This document shows positions 47,500 through 56,912 of a stretch of DNA of 64,000 nt, piece after piece. This stretch comes from Eonycteris spelaea (Eukaryota > Chordata > Mammalia > Chiroptera > Pteropodidae). The stretch is from assembly GCA_003508835.1 (NCBI GenBank), contig PUFA01000007.1, forward strand, positions 16,019,001-16,083,000, in the 5' to 3' direction. Positions within the stretch are counted from its first letter, which is position 1, and the number at the start of each line of letters is the position of its first letter. Below the pieces are notes generated by a model. It was not told where the DNA came from and ran no database searches. It saw nothing but the letters and a program-made list of their open reading frames with translations. A program made the position numbers and the translations under genes.

Positions 47500-48164
47500 A
47501 GAAGACTTGAAGTCACAAATTAGTTACATGAAGAAATGGCTCAAATGCCATAGTCCCAATTCCTGCTTCTGTCTGTCAGCCTGCATTGACATCCTCATGG
47601 GAAATTTCTTCTGAGCACTTGACAGAGGAAGAGAAGGCCTGGTTTGTAGATAGTTCTGCAGGATATGAAGGTACCACCTGAAGTGGACAGTTGCAGCACT
47701 ATAACCCCTCTCTGGGACACTTCTAAGGACAGTGATGAGAGAACCTCCCCTAGTGGACAGAACTTCTGGAACTGTACCTGGACGTTCACTTTGCTAGGAA
47801 GGAAAATGACCAGATGTGCAATTATATACTGTTAGGGACTTGGAAGGAACATGATTGGAAAACTGGTGGTAAAGAAATTTTGGGGAGAGAGATGTGGATA
47901 GATCTCTCTGAATGGGGAAACACATGAAGATATTTGTGTACCATTTCAGTGCTTATCAAAAGATGAGATCAGCAGAGACCCTTTCAAGGACGAAAAGCAT
48001 CACAGCCAACAGTAATATTGAGGAAGGGGTTATACATATGATCAAGGATTAATTACTCCTCATTACTCTACCTTCAGACTAGAATATAGATCATTTGTTG
48101 AGAGTAAACTTGAGACAGAAATGGAGACTAAGTGGAAATGATGAGTGTGAAAGCAAGATATATC
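47500..48164 (+). pseudogene. ERV-L-like pol relic (RNase H/connection region)
   Basis: Between the two halves of the LTR-like repeat lies sequence that, on the plus strand and with several frame changes, resembles the RNase H part of an ERV-L-class pol gene. The best zone is about 47615-48010, including a Trp-Phe-x-Asp-like segment near 47640 and a Ser-Glu-Trp segment near 47910. RNase H would degrade RNA in RNA:DNA hybrids in an intact virus. Stops and indels make it non-functional, and no gag, env or paired LTRs are attached. No restored reading frame is implied. Confidence 0.55.
48080..48157 (+). repeat. 78-bp dispersed direct repeat, copy 1
   Basis: tagaatatagatcatttgtt ... ggaaatgatgagtgtgaaag matches a second copy at 49218-49295 with scattered substitutions, same orientation. 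Confidence 0.8.
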
Positions 48165-48217
48165 TTAGGGTATATATAAAATCTTTTGGTTCTATTCTTT
48201 GGAGAACCCTAATGCAT
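48165..48217 (+). mobile_element. LTR-like dispersed repeat, terminal part
   Basis: tggttctattctttggagaaccctaatgc is the terminal signature of the element that starts at 47123, displaced by about 670 bases. The preceding gtatatataaaatc fits its TA-rich pre-terminal tract. Confidence 0.65.
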
Positions 48218-48277
48218 GTATAGTGGAATTTGAAGGATGATGAAATCACCACTCAATAACTGAACTAAGACAAAGCT

Positions 48278-48338
48278 GATTTTATTGTTCACTATGGTAA
48301 GGGTATAACTCTCCCTTAGCATAGTGAACAATAAAATC
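48278..48338. repeat. Inverted repeat, 26-bp arms with one mismatch
   Basis: Arm 48278-48303 (begins gattttattgttcactatgg) and arm 48313-48338 (ends catagtgaacaataaaatc) are reverse complements except for one base. The loop is 9 bases. Confidence 0.95.
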
Positions 48339-49189
48339 CTTATGTAAGGATTCAGAGAAGCATGGTGTTCAGGGATTCACTAACTTTACTTCTAGAGGTG
48401 TAAGTAAGTGAACATAATTTGCAGAGTTATGGTTACTAGAATCAGACTCTTGTTGACTAGTTGGCATTCAGATGAGTATTTTTAGAGGCATTTCATTGCT
48501 GATTTTCTGACTTTTGGAAGTGAGGGGCTGAAACCAATTGTTTGAATAAAAATTGTGATTATCAAATAAGTTGTATACATACTAGGGGATACCTACTCCT
48601 TCTTTTCAGAATTTCTGTTTAAGTCATGACCACATGTCCATACAAGATAATCTCTCAAATTTATGTCAATTTTTTATGGATTTTAATTACATCTTCAAAA
48701 TCCCTTTATGGCAATACCTAGATTAGCATTCGATTGGGTAGGAGGGAAAATGTGTGCATATGATATAAAATATGTGCTTCTTTCTTTCCTTCTTCCAACT
48801 TTTGTGAGATGATACCTCTTATAGTCCACATTATTCAGATACAAGGAAGGAAATTCTGGGGAAAGAAGTTTGCGCTGTCCATGATGACACAGTGCAAAGC
48901 TATACACAAGTTTGTGTGGCCACAAAAAAAAAAAAATCAGTCTTTTCAGACATTTGTGGAAATTTCTGTTATTCTCACAGATCTTTTCCACACCTTCTTT
49001 TCTCTAATTTTCCCCTTTCTTCATACCTCACAGCTTTTGTTATTCTTCACTTAATGCATGAGAGAAAGCATGTGGCATAGCAGAGAAAGTACTTTGTTCT
49101 TGACTTTTCTTTTCAAGGCCCTTTGGAGAATGAAAATTGTTACAGAAGGCACAGGTAAAATTAGAGAAGGCAAAATGTGCATGATCAAA
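48339..49189. other. Anonymous sequence, perhaps old LTR-related
   Basis: Wording around 48610-48720 (gaccacatgtccatacaaga, attacatcttcaaaatccc) recalls MaLR-type LTRs read antisense, but the match is short. The 98-codon minus-strand frame 48695-48991 has no identifiable domain. Confidence 0.35.
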
Positions 49190-49217
49190 GCTTCATTGCT
49201 GGAAGTTGCCCTGCCTC

Positions 49218-49295
49218 TAGAATATAGATTATTTGTTGGGGTTAAAAAAGAGTTAGAAATAGAGACTAAACAGAAGTGATGAGTGTGTAAGCAAG
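49218..49295 (+). repeat. 78-bp dispersed direct repeat, copy 2
   Basis: tagaatatagattatttgtt ... agaagtgatgagtgtgtaag is the partner of 48080-48157, 1.14 kb downstream. Its wider context, 49190-49640, looks like an old retroelement or processed copy that I cannot identify. Confidence 0.8.
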
Positions 49296-51107
49296 GTAAC
49301 TGCAAGACAGAAGGCATGCTGGGTATAATACTGAGAGCTGGCCTAACCCCTAGTAGGTTTAGGATGAAAGAGGTACTGTCTTCAATTTAGGATAATGCTG
49401 TGCAGATAAATGGAAACATCTGGGGTGTGAGAACACACTGTTATGTATCTGGGTATGTATGGATTCTTAGAATCAAAGATATTGCCTGTGTTTGGTCTGA
49501 AGATAAGTGGATGACCCTTATGAAACTGAATAATACAGAAATAGCTGAAGACTATTTTGGACCTGAAGGAATATCTCAGATATGACCTGTGTGGACTTAG
49601 GTGTGGGGTCTGGATGGCTTTGAGAACTATACCCAACTTCTCCATCCAAATCAAGTTAAAAGGCATTAACTGAGAGACAATCTTCTGGAAAAGTGTTGGG
49701 ATGACTCAAAATATTTAATACCAGAGTTCTGCTACCCTGATTGAAAGGTAGCTCCAAACAGAAATTAGAATTTATAGAAAGTAAACTTAAATTAATTAAA
49801 ATTCAAATATAGAAAATTCCTTTTATTTTTATATCAAGTAATTCTAAAATTCTAAATTATAATATTACTTATCATCCTAGTATGTTAAGTAATTTTTATT
49901 TGATACTTAAATTGTGGCTTTGCTTCTAACCTTTTACTTTTGGGCTATAATACAGTTGTTAGGGTCTAAAAAAGCTGCCTAAAATAGCCTCCTTGCCTCT
50001 GCTTTTTCCCAAAAATTTAGTTCTTCCAGATCATAAGAATAAGAATTTAGAACTTTAAATCTTTCCACATTCCTGGTCAATGAATATGTACTACTGTATG
50101 TAATAATACCTAAATCATTCCTCTGAGCTCAATCCAATTCTATTATTTGATTTCAGAAATGGATTTTGAACATGGGCCTGTTTGACTAATCAGATGACCA
50201 TTTTCCTATTCTTTTCTATTTAAATGCTGAATGGCAGTGCTGTATTTGGGAGGGAAGTGATTTCATTACACTGACACAGGGAGCTGCCATTCCAGCAAAA
50301 CAGCAAGAGCCAAGTTGGCTAAGGGAAAATGTTTCCTATCACACTAAAGGATCCACAAGAGAAATACCGACAAAATGTCACCTCAAACACAATGACTACA
50401 GGATTACAGAAATCTAATTAGCCATTTCATTAACTGAGTCCTGTCTGTGGACGTGGCAAACAATGAGGACTCAGAAGCATCTATTCACCAGAAATACATG
50501 GAACGGACAAGGAGATTGTTCAATAATTTGTTCTCTGTATTTTTTCAGGTGGTGAAGGTGGGGCTAGAGATGTTGAGTGACATATTAAAAGGGTGCATTT
50601 CAGCAGGTTTTTAAGAACTAAGAGCCCTTTCTTTCAGGGAGCTAATCCACTATTATGGATATATTGACAATAATGCTTTAGAAATTTAATTTCCTTTCTT
50701 CGTCTCACACAAGCTAATCAGGTAAAAATATAGACATGGTGTAACAAGGGTCACATCTCACAAAAATTATCAAGAAGGTACACAATTGCATTTTTATATA
50801 GCACTTACACTACTACGAATGACCCGACTAGATTAAAACTCTGAAAAAACTCATTTTACTAGTTTTTGTATCTATATGTTTTAGTGACTGAAGCATTTTT
50901 AAAGTGACAATAAGTAAATGAAACAAATTTTGAAAGGAATAAAATATTTTAATTTGAAAATAGCAAAGCATATGAATCCATGAGAAATGGAAAGAAATTG
51001 ATGGCACTGTTGCAATTTCTGATTTTTAAAACAAATCACCTGGCTTAGTAAAAGGTTAAGAGTTGCTACTAAATTTTAATGAGGATGTTATTACACACAC
51101 ACCAAAA
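49296..51107. other. Anonymous sequence
   Basis: 49296-49640 is relatively GC-balanced with a 61-codon plus-strand frame (49400-49585) of unknown origin. 50100-50700 is non-repetitive and even in composition. No gene recognised. Confidence 0.4.
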
Positions 51108-51117
51108 CAACAACAGC

Positions 51118-51149
<32 letters not shown>
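51108..51149. repeat. (CAA)n microsatellite
   Basis: About 14 CAA units with one CAG interruption near the start. Confidence 0.95.
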
Positions 51150-51151
<2 letters not shown>

Positions 51152-52598
51152 ATACAGGTAGCAGTCCAGCTCTGTCAGTCGGAGCTTTTTACATTGGGGC
51201 TGGTCAATGTGTCCTCAATGATTACCACACATTAGCAAACTACACTGTCTAATCAAGCCAGTTGCCACTTCTCTGGTGCAGTTGGTGGCTGCTGCTCTGT
51301 GACTGGGCCTCTCCCACTTCTTAGGTCAGAATTTTACATTGGATCCATGGTGAAATCTTAAGACTTTATCCCGGCTGCCTTCACGGTGTGGCTTTTAGTG
51401 CTTCAGAGAAGGTGTCAGTTGTATTGTTCATACAGACAGAAACATAGAGAAATGTGAGGGATCATTTATTTAAAAAAAAACAAAAACAAAAAAAAAACAA
51501 AAACCTGATTGTTAGGTAAAATGCAATGGGAAGAAAATAAAGGACAAAACAAAAGGTCAAATTCTAACCAACGAAGAAGCACTTACATCTCTATGAACTA
51601 TCACTTTGCAGATAAAGGGGCTGTGATTCCACTCCATAAATTGAAGATGTCAACACATAAAATGTTCACCTGCAGAAGAATTAAGTTCTGCAAGGATAAC
51701 ACAATGGTAATTTAGGACATTTAATTTTTTTCCAGATATATTGAATTTGTTCAAAAACTAATTTTCTGCCTAGAGCAGGCATCAAAGCAAAAAACAAACC
51801 TAATAATAATATATTGGTTTAGAATAGCAAACAATGAGATTAATGAAGTAATGCATTGCATTGGAGAAAGCTACATTAAAGAAACTTTGAATAACAGAAT
51901 TGGTTGCTTTAAGTTTCAAAGTAAAGAAAAATACTTTTTAAAGGTTTCTTCTTTGTTTTTTATAGGTTTTTAGGAGAAAATTCCATTTTAAAGACTGAAT
52001 TTGAGATGGATTTTCTTTTAAAAGATTATCAGTTAGCTATTCCATTGAGTAGGGTGACCACAGTCAGTTAAGTAGTTACTTGTTTATTTGAACTGAGGTC
52101 TCTGGGATGTTCTACTATCATCAGTGTTGATCAGGAAGAGATAATGAGCTTATAAATGTACATATTGTATTTCTCCGTGAAAACAGATCTAAGACAATAT
52201 ATTCCCTGAATTCCAATTTCTGTATGAAACTAGAATATTTTAAACTAAACCTCATTCACATGGACTAAAGCCTAGTATTGTCCCTACCAAATAGTAGTCT
52301 CAATTTCTTAGTATATAAAGTAATACCCTTAATGTATAAAATAACATATTATTAACATATTCATAATACCCTTAAAAATGTTGGACAAATGTGAGAATTA
52401 ATAATGAATTTAGTAATAATTACACTTAATAAGAAAATGATATGCTTTATCTATATTACTTATATAAACAGTTGAGCCTCTCTTACCAAACTAACAAAAT
52501 ACTTGAAAAATCATAGTTTTTCTTCTAGGAAGAACCTGACTGATGCTCATAGCACACTGCACATTCTCTTCAAGATACATGTCTACTTCCTTTCAGTA
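51150..52598. other. Anonymous sequence
   Basis: An A/CAAAA-rich patch lies at 51470-51505. No repeat family or gene recognised. The 68-codon frame at 51509-51715 has no motif. Confidence 0.45.
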
Positions 52599-53375
52599 CA
52601 GTGATTCTCAAGGTGAAGTCTAGGAAACTTTGGACATCCTTAACATACATTTTGGGTATCTGTGAGGTCAAACTATTTTCATAATAGTTCTAAGACATTA
52701 CTGGCCTTGTGTTTCATAGTGCTGACATTTATACTGATGTTACAAAAGCAAACATAGTAAAAACTGTTATTGACATAGAATAAAGGCTGTGACACTAAAC
52801 TGTAATCACTGTGTCCTTCACCACCACCCACTAACAATAAAAACAATACCAGTTATAAGCAAGAATGTTCATATTAACTTTCTTAATATCAACCTTTTAG
52901 TACACCTTTATTTTATTTTATTTGTTTGTTTGTTTGTTTATTATTTTACTTTTTGTATTCTGTGCTACATAATAGATAGCACTTCCACTCAAGTCGTAGT
53001 AAGTGGTTGCCTTTAGGCTTGTATGATTGAATTTGTTCAATATGCTGCTTTTTGCATGCAATGCCATTTTTACTTGAAAGAGTGTCTAACAGATGAACTA
53101 TGCATATTAAGAGAGGTATTTGTGGACTTTTCCCCAAAAGGAACAAAGTATGCTTATTACTGTAATGAAAACAGTAATGATTTGTTACCAATGATATAAT
53201 TTACTATTTTAAATAAGAATTAGAATTTTGAAAGACCTGTGTCTACCATGTGAGATTGACAACTTCTCAGTAATTAAAGATGTATGTGATGATATCTATG
53301 GGATTTTAAACAGACTCAATTTTTTTTTATATAATTAAATCACATTTGGAAGCTCGACATAACTCAGTATTTAGG
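52599..53375 (+). pseudogene. hAT (Charlie-like) transposon relic with transposase-coding sequence
   Basis: The left end reads cagtgattctcaaggtgaag, a hAT-Charlie-like terminus, followed by gaggtcaaactattttcata, a typical Charlie 5' non-coding stretch. From about 52790 it aligns with the coding strand of a ZBED5/Charlie-type hAT transposase, with deletions: actaaactgtaatcactgtg, then after an intruding AT/TTTG-rich block, atgccatttttacttgaaag, then aattagaattttgaaagacc and catttggaagctcgacataa. hAT transposases cut and paste DNA. This copy is gapped, full of stops and lacks its right end, so it is a fossil. Confidence 0.7.
52905..52945. repeat. TTTTA/TTTG low-complexity patch inside the hAT relic
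   Basis: tattttattttatttgtttg and further TTTG units interrupt the transposase-like sequence. Confidence 0.9.
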
Positions 53376-53589
53376 TACTGTATCTCTTATCCACCTTTCC
53401 TCCCATCCACCTGTGGTCTACCTGATAAAGCAAAATGTTTTTCATCACTATAGATAATTAACCACCAGAGCTTGAGTCAACAATGGAAGAGGATTATTAT
53501 GAATGGATAATTTTCTCCTGGGTATTTTAAGATCACAGAGTTTCATGAAATTAACAGCTTTTGATCACTAAAGAACTGCTAAATAAGAT
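53376..53589. other. Anonymous sequence
   Basis: No recognisable feature between the hAT relic and the next LTR-like repeat. Confidence 0.4.
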
Positions 53590-53859
53590 AAACTCTTCCT
53601 GCCTAATTGCCTTGAGCTGGGACATTGGTCTTTTCCTTCCTTCGGACTCAAACTAAACCATCAGCTCTTACTGGGTCTTCGGCCTGCCTATTTTCCTATT
53701 GGAATCTACACTATTAGCTCTCCTGGTTCTAAGGCTTTTGGATTCAGACTGTATGTTAAATACACATCAACTTTCCTGGGTGTCCAGCATGCTAACCATA
53801 GATCTTAGGACTTCTTAGCCTTCATGATCTCTATAATCACTTGAGATACTTAATATATA

Positions 53860-53915
<56 letters not shown>

Positions 53916-53948
53916 TCTGTTTCTCCTGGGAACCCTGACTAATGCTGT
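53590..53948 (+). mobile_element. LTR-like dispersed repeat, 5'-truncated second copy
   Basis: Same family as 47123-47495: gagctgggacattggtcttt, atcagctcttactgggtctt, agatcttaggacttcttagc, and the intact terminus tttctcctgggaaccctgactaatgc. The TA-rich pre-terminal tract has expanded into a TA/CA microsatellite. Confidence 0.7.
53853..53914. repeat. (TA)n(CA)n microsatellite
   Basis: About eight TA units run into about 22 CA units, inside the LTR-like repeat. Confidence 0.95.
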
Positions 53949-54149
53949 GACCCTGTCAAAATTCCTTTCAGTCTTCCAATTTTGTTTAGAATCTCTGAAA
54001 TATACTGGTTTAGTTATAAAATTCTTATGATGCCTTATTAAATATATTTCTCCATATATATTCTCTATTTAAATGTATATGTTCTCTAGGTAAATTATGT
54101 GCTTATGTGTATATTTGGGCAGGTGTTAATATATTTATTTGTAAAGGTG

Positions 54150-54195
54150 TAAAACAGCCTGACATAAAGTAGGTAGTCAATAAATATTGTGTAAA
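54150..54195 (+). mobile_element. L2 3' terminus, sense
   Basis: cctgacataaagtaggtagt then caataaatattgtgtaaatc matches the L2 end (cctggcacatagtaggtgctcaataaatatttg). Confidence 0.55.
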
Positions 54196-54324
54196 TCATA
54201 CACATATATTTTTCATAGTACTAAAATCGTTCTTGATTATATCTGTGTTATATAAAAAGTGAATGGAGAAATAGTATTTAGCTAATTTTGGAAGTTATCT
54301 CTGTCAGTTTCCAGAGAATATCTG

Positions 54325-54480
54325 AAAGGGTCCAACTTCATTTTACAGATAGGAAAAAAGATGCATCATACTTAGGTAACTTGCCCAAGGTCACAGCCTA
54401 TTGTCAAGTGGAGTTGAGATCAGTATCCAGATGGTCTAAGGTAGCTCCATACTCCCTCTGATTATACTTTGCTGCCTTTC
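54325..54480 (-). mobile_element. MIR SINE, antisense
   Basis: cattttacagataggaaaaa, taacttgcccaaggtcacag and gatcagtatccagatggtct are very clear reverse MIR. Confidence 0.75.
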
Positions 54481-54864
54481 AATTTTACATGTTCAAGTTC
54501 TCAGAGGGTTTCTATTTGCTTGTTTGTTTTGTTTCTATTTCAGTCGCTATCATAGGATTTTGGGCCATAGCAACAGCTGCTACAGTGATGCTCCTTGCTT
54601 GCCAGTTCTCTGGGATGGCTGGCCATGCAAATGATGCTTGATTATCCTGTTGGCACAATTTTGTGCTTCTAACATCTCTGCCATATGGTTGTAGTTTCCC
54701 ATTGGAAAATCCAACTAGTTTGTAAACTTTTTTCCTCAAGAGCAGAGACCATGATTCCCACATCTTTGAAAATTTATTTCAGATTTATAGACAAGAGCAA
54801 GAGGTTAATAAACATAATGGGGATTCAGGCCCCACCTTTTATGCTCCTGTCCAGCTGGTTCCTC
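54481..54864. other. Unassigned sequence with short hydrophobic frame
   Basis: A 32-codon plus-strand frame (54543-54641) follows a pyrimidine-AG and encodes an Ile/Ala-rich hydrophobic segment. It could be a scrap of an old coding element or chance. Nothing else was recognised. Confidence 0.3.
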
Positions 54865-55374
54865 TATTAGCTTTTTATTGATGCTGTATGTACCACAAAC
54901 TTAGCAGCTTAGTACAATGCCCGATACATTATCTTATATATAGTTCTGGAGGTCAGACATCTGAAGTGGATTGCACTAAGCTAAAATGAGGGGATGGAGG
55001 GCTGCATTCCTTTATAGTGGCTCCAGGGGAGAATGTGTGTTTTTGCCTTTATCAGCTTATAAAGGCTGGTTAATCCTTGTCTGTTCCAACTTCAAATCCA
55101 GCAATGGTAGATTGAGTCTCATGTCACATCACTCCGACACTCTGTTTCTGTCATTCATCTCCTGCCCTCACTCAGAATCATCTGCCGCTCTCCCTTATAA
55201 AGGACCCTTGTGATTACATTGGGCCCACCTGGATAACACTTATTTTAAGGTCACCTGATTATCCATCTTAACTCCATCTGTAACCTCAATTCACCTTGTC
55301 ATGGGACATAACATATTCACAAGTTCTGAGGATTAGTGTGTGGACATCTTTGAGGGTCTCTTCTTCCTACCATA
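54865..55374 (-). mobile_element. MaLR-type solo LTR, antisense
   Basis: Reading the plus strand it opens tgtaccacaaacttagcagc and goes on through tagttctggaggtcagacat, then cacttgtgattacatt-like cccttgtgattacattggg, cccacctggataacactt, tattcacaagttctgaggat, ending at cctaccata. This is the standard antisense order of MaLR LTRs (MLT1/MST group). The 75-codon frame at 54986-55213 inside it is spurious. Confidence 0.65.
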
Positions 55375-55604
55375 GTTTCTTTTTATCATTTGGTGATTAT
55401 TTCCTTACATACATGTCTCCATTATCCAGTTGTGAACTTTTTGAGCATAATGTTATATCCTACACATTTTTTTACATATCAATCCTAACATGGTTTCTAT
55501 AGCATAGAAGAGGTTAAATTTGATAGAAAAGTGGAAGCATGAAAAAAATATGCCAGTTAGAAATATCTGTCTTATCTAGAAACAGAAATATGCACTCTAC
55601 ACAC

Positions 55605-55803
55605 GGACATTGCTTTATTCATTCAACAAACATGTTGAGTTCTTACCATAAACCAAGAACTGTTCCAGGCACTTGGAACAAAAGCAACAGAAATCCTTGA
55701 ATTTAGATACAGTGGTTTGGTGAAAGTCAAAAATAATTAACAGAATAAATAGAACATTTATGATATGTAAGAAGGTGATGGATGCTGTAAAGCTGAAGTG
55801 TGA
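55605..55803 (+). mobile_element. Ancient mammalian-wide repeat, left part (split by L1)
   Basis: attcattcaacaaacatgtt and actgttccaggcacttggaa are the start of a widespread old repeat. The following tagaacatttatgatatg...gatgctgtaaagctg matches its 'aatgtcagatagtgataagtgctatgaag' zone. The downstream half appears after the L1. Class not known to me. Confidence 0.5.
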
Positions 55804-56290
55804 AAAAAATGAACATATATGTCCATACAAAAACTTGCACATGAATATCCATAGTATTGTTGTTTCTAATGCTATTAAGTGAAAACAACCCAAATGTCCC
55901 TCAACTGGTGAATGGATAAGCAAAATGTAGTATATCCATACAATTACTGATGCATGCTAATAGGTGGATGAGACACAAAAGCATTATGCTAAGTAAAAGA
56001 GGCCACACACAGATCACATGCATTTTATGATTTCATGCATATAAACACCCAGAAAGACAAATCTATCCAGACAGAAATAGGTCAATAGATGCTTAGGGCT
56101 AGGTTTGGTAATAGAGAGTGACTGTACATGAACATGAGTTTTCTTTGGGGAGTTATAGAAATGTCTTACAATTATACTGTGTTTACAGTTGCACAAATCT
56201 GTAAATATGCTAAAATCATTGAATTGTAAACTTAAAGCAGATTCATTTTATGTATTTTAATTATACCTCAGTAAACCAGTTAATTAAAAC
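55804..56290 (+). mobile_element. Old L1 3' end, sense
   Basis: caacccaaatgtccctcaac, gtgaatggataagcaaaatg, agcattatgctaagtaaaag and the tail ttaattatacctcagtaaac give the last part of ORF2 and the 3' UTR in order. It sits in the middle of the ancient repeat at 55605-56860. Minus-strand frames of 102 and 60 codons over it are shadows. Confidence 0.82.
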
Positions 56291-56860
56291 ATAAAGAGAG
56301 GGAAATGTGGTCAGGTTGGTGATCTAGGGGCATGGCTGGGTGCAGCTGTGATTTTCATTAGGGTGTTCAGGTTTGGCCTCATTAAGAATGAGGTATTTGA
56401 TCCGCGAATCTATAGAAGTAGTTGAAGTGCATATATTTAGAGGTTATGGGTTCTGATCTGAAACAAAAACCTGTGAAACATCTCTGAGGCAGGTGGGTAT
56501 GTGCTGTGTTGCACAACCAGCAAGGAGGCAAGTGTGACGGAAGCAGAATGAGTTCGGTAGGTAAGAACAGTTCGGAGGGGAAAGGGTGGTCCTCAGAGGG
56601 GTGGCCCCTGTAAGGAATTTAACTTCACCTTGAGTGAAATGAGAGAAAATGAAAGATTTTGAGCATAGGAGTAAGATGTTTTCACTTACATTTTAAAGTC
56701 ATCTTCATGGCTACTCAGTAGATAATTATTGCAGAAGGACGAAGGTGGGCATGGGAGAACTAGGAAGTAAAGGAGGAGGTCTCTGCAGTAATCCTGTTAC
56801 GAGAAGCTCATGGCTGGAACTAGGGAGGTAGGAGTGCATGTGGTCGAGGGGGCTGAATTT
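56291..56860 (+). mobile_element. Ancient mammalian-wide repeat, right part
   Basis: ggtcaggtttggcctcatta, acaaccagcaaggaggcaag, gattttgagcataggagtaa, acttacattttaaagtcatc and ctctgcagtaatcctgttac track, in order, a common old repeat (gtcagggaaggcctctctgagg ... gagcaggggagtgacatg ... attgcagtaatccaggcgag). Class uncertain. Confidence 0.55.
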
Positions 56861-56865
56861 TTGTC

Positions 56866-56879
56866 TGTGTGTGTGTCTC

Positions 56880-56911
<32 letters not shown>
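56866..56911. repeat. (GT)n microsatellite, interrupted
   Basis: Two GT blocks separated by ctct, followed by atgtgtt. Confidence 0.93.

Positions 56912-56912
<1 letters not shown>

Noticed and set aside
48695..48991. 98-codon minus-strand frame
   Set aside because: No recognisable domain. It lies in sequence that partly resembles an old LTR.
54986..55213. 75-codon plus-strand frame
   Set aside because: Lies inside an antisense MaLR LTR.
55615..55923. 102-codon minus-strand frame
   Set aside because: Reverse-strand shadow over the old repeat and L1 3' end.
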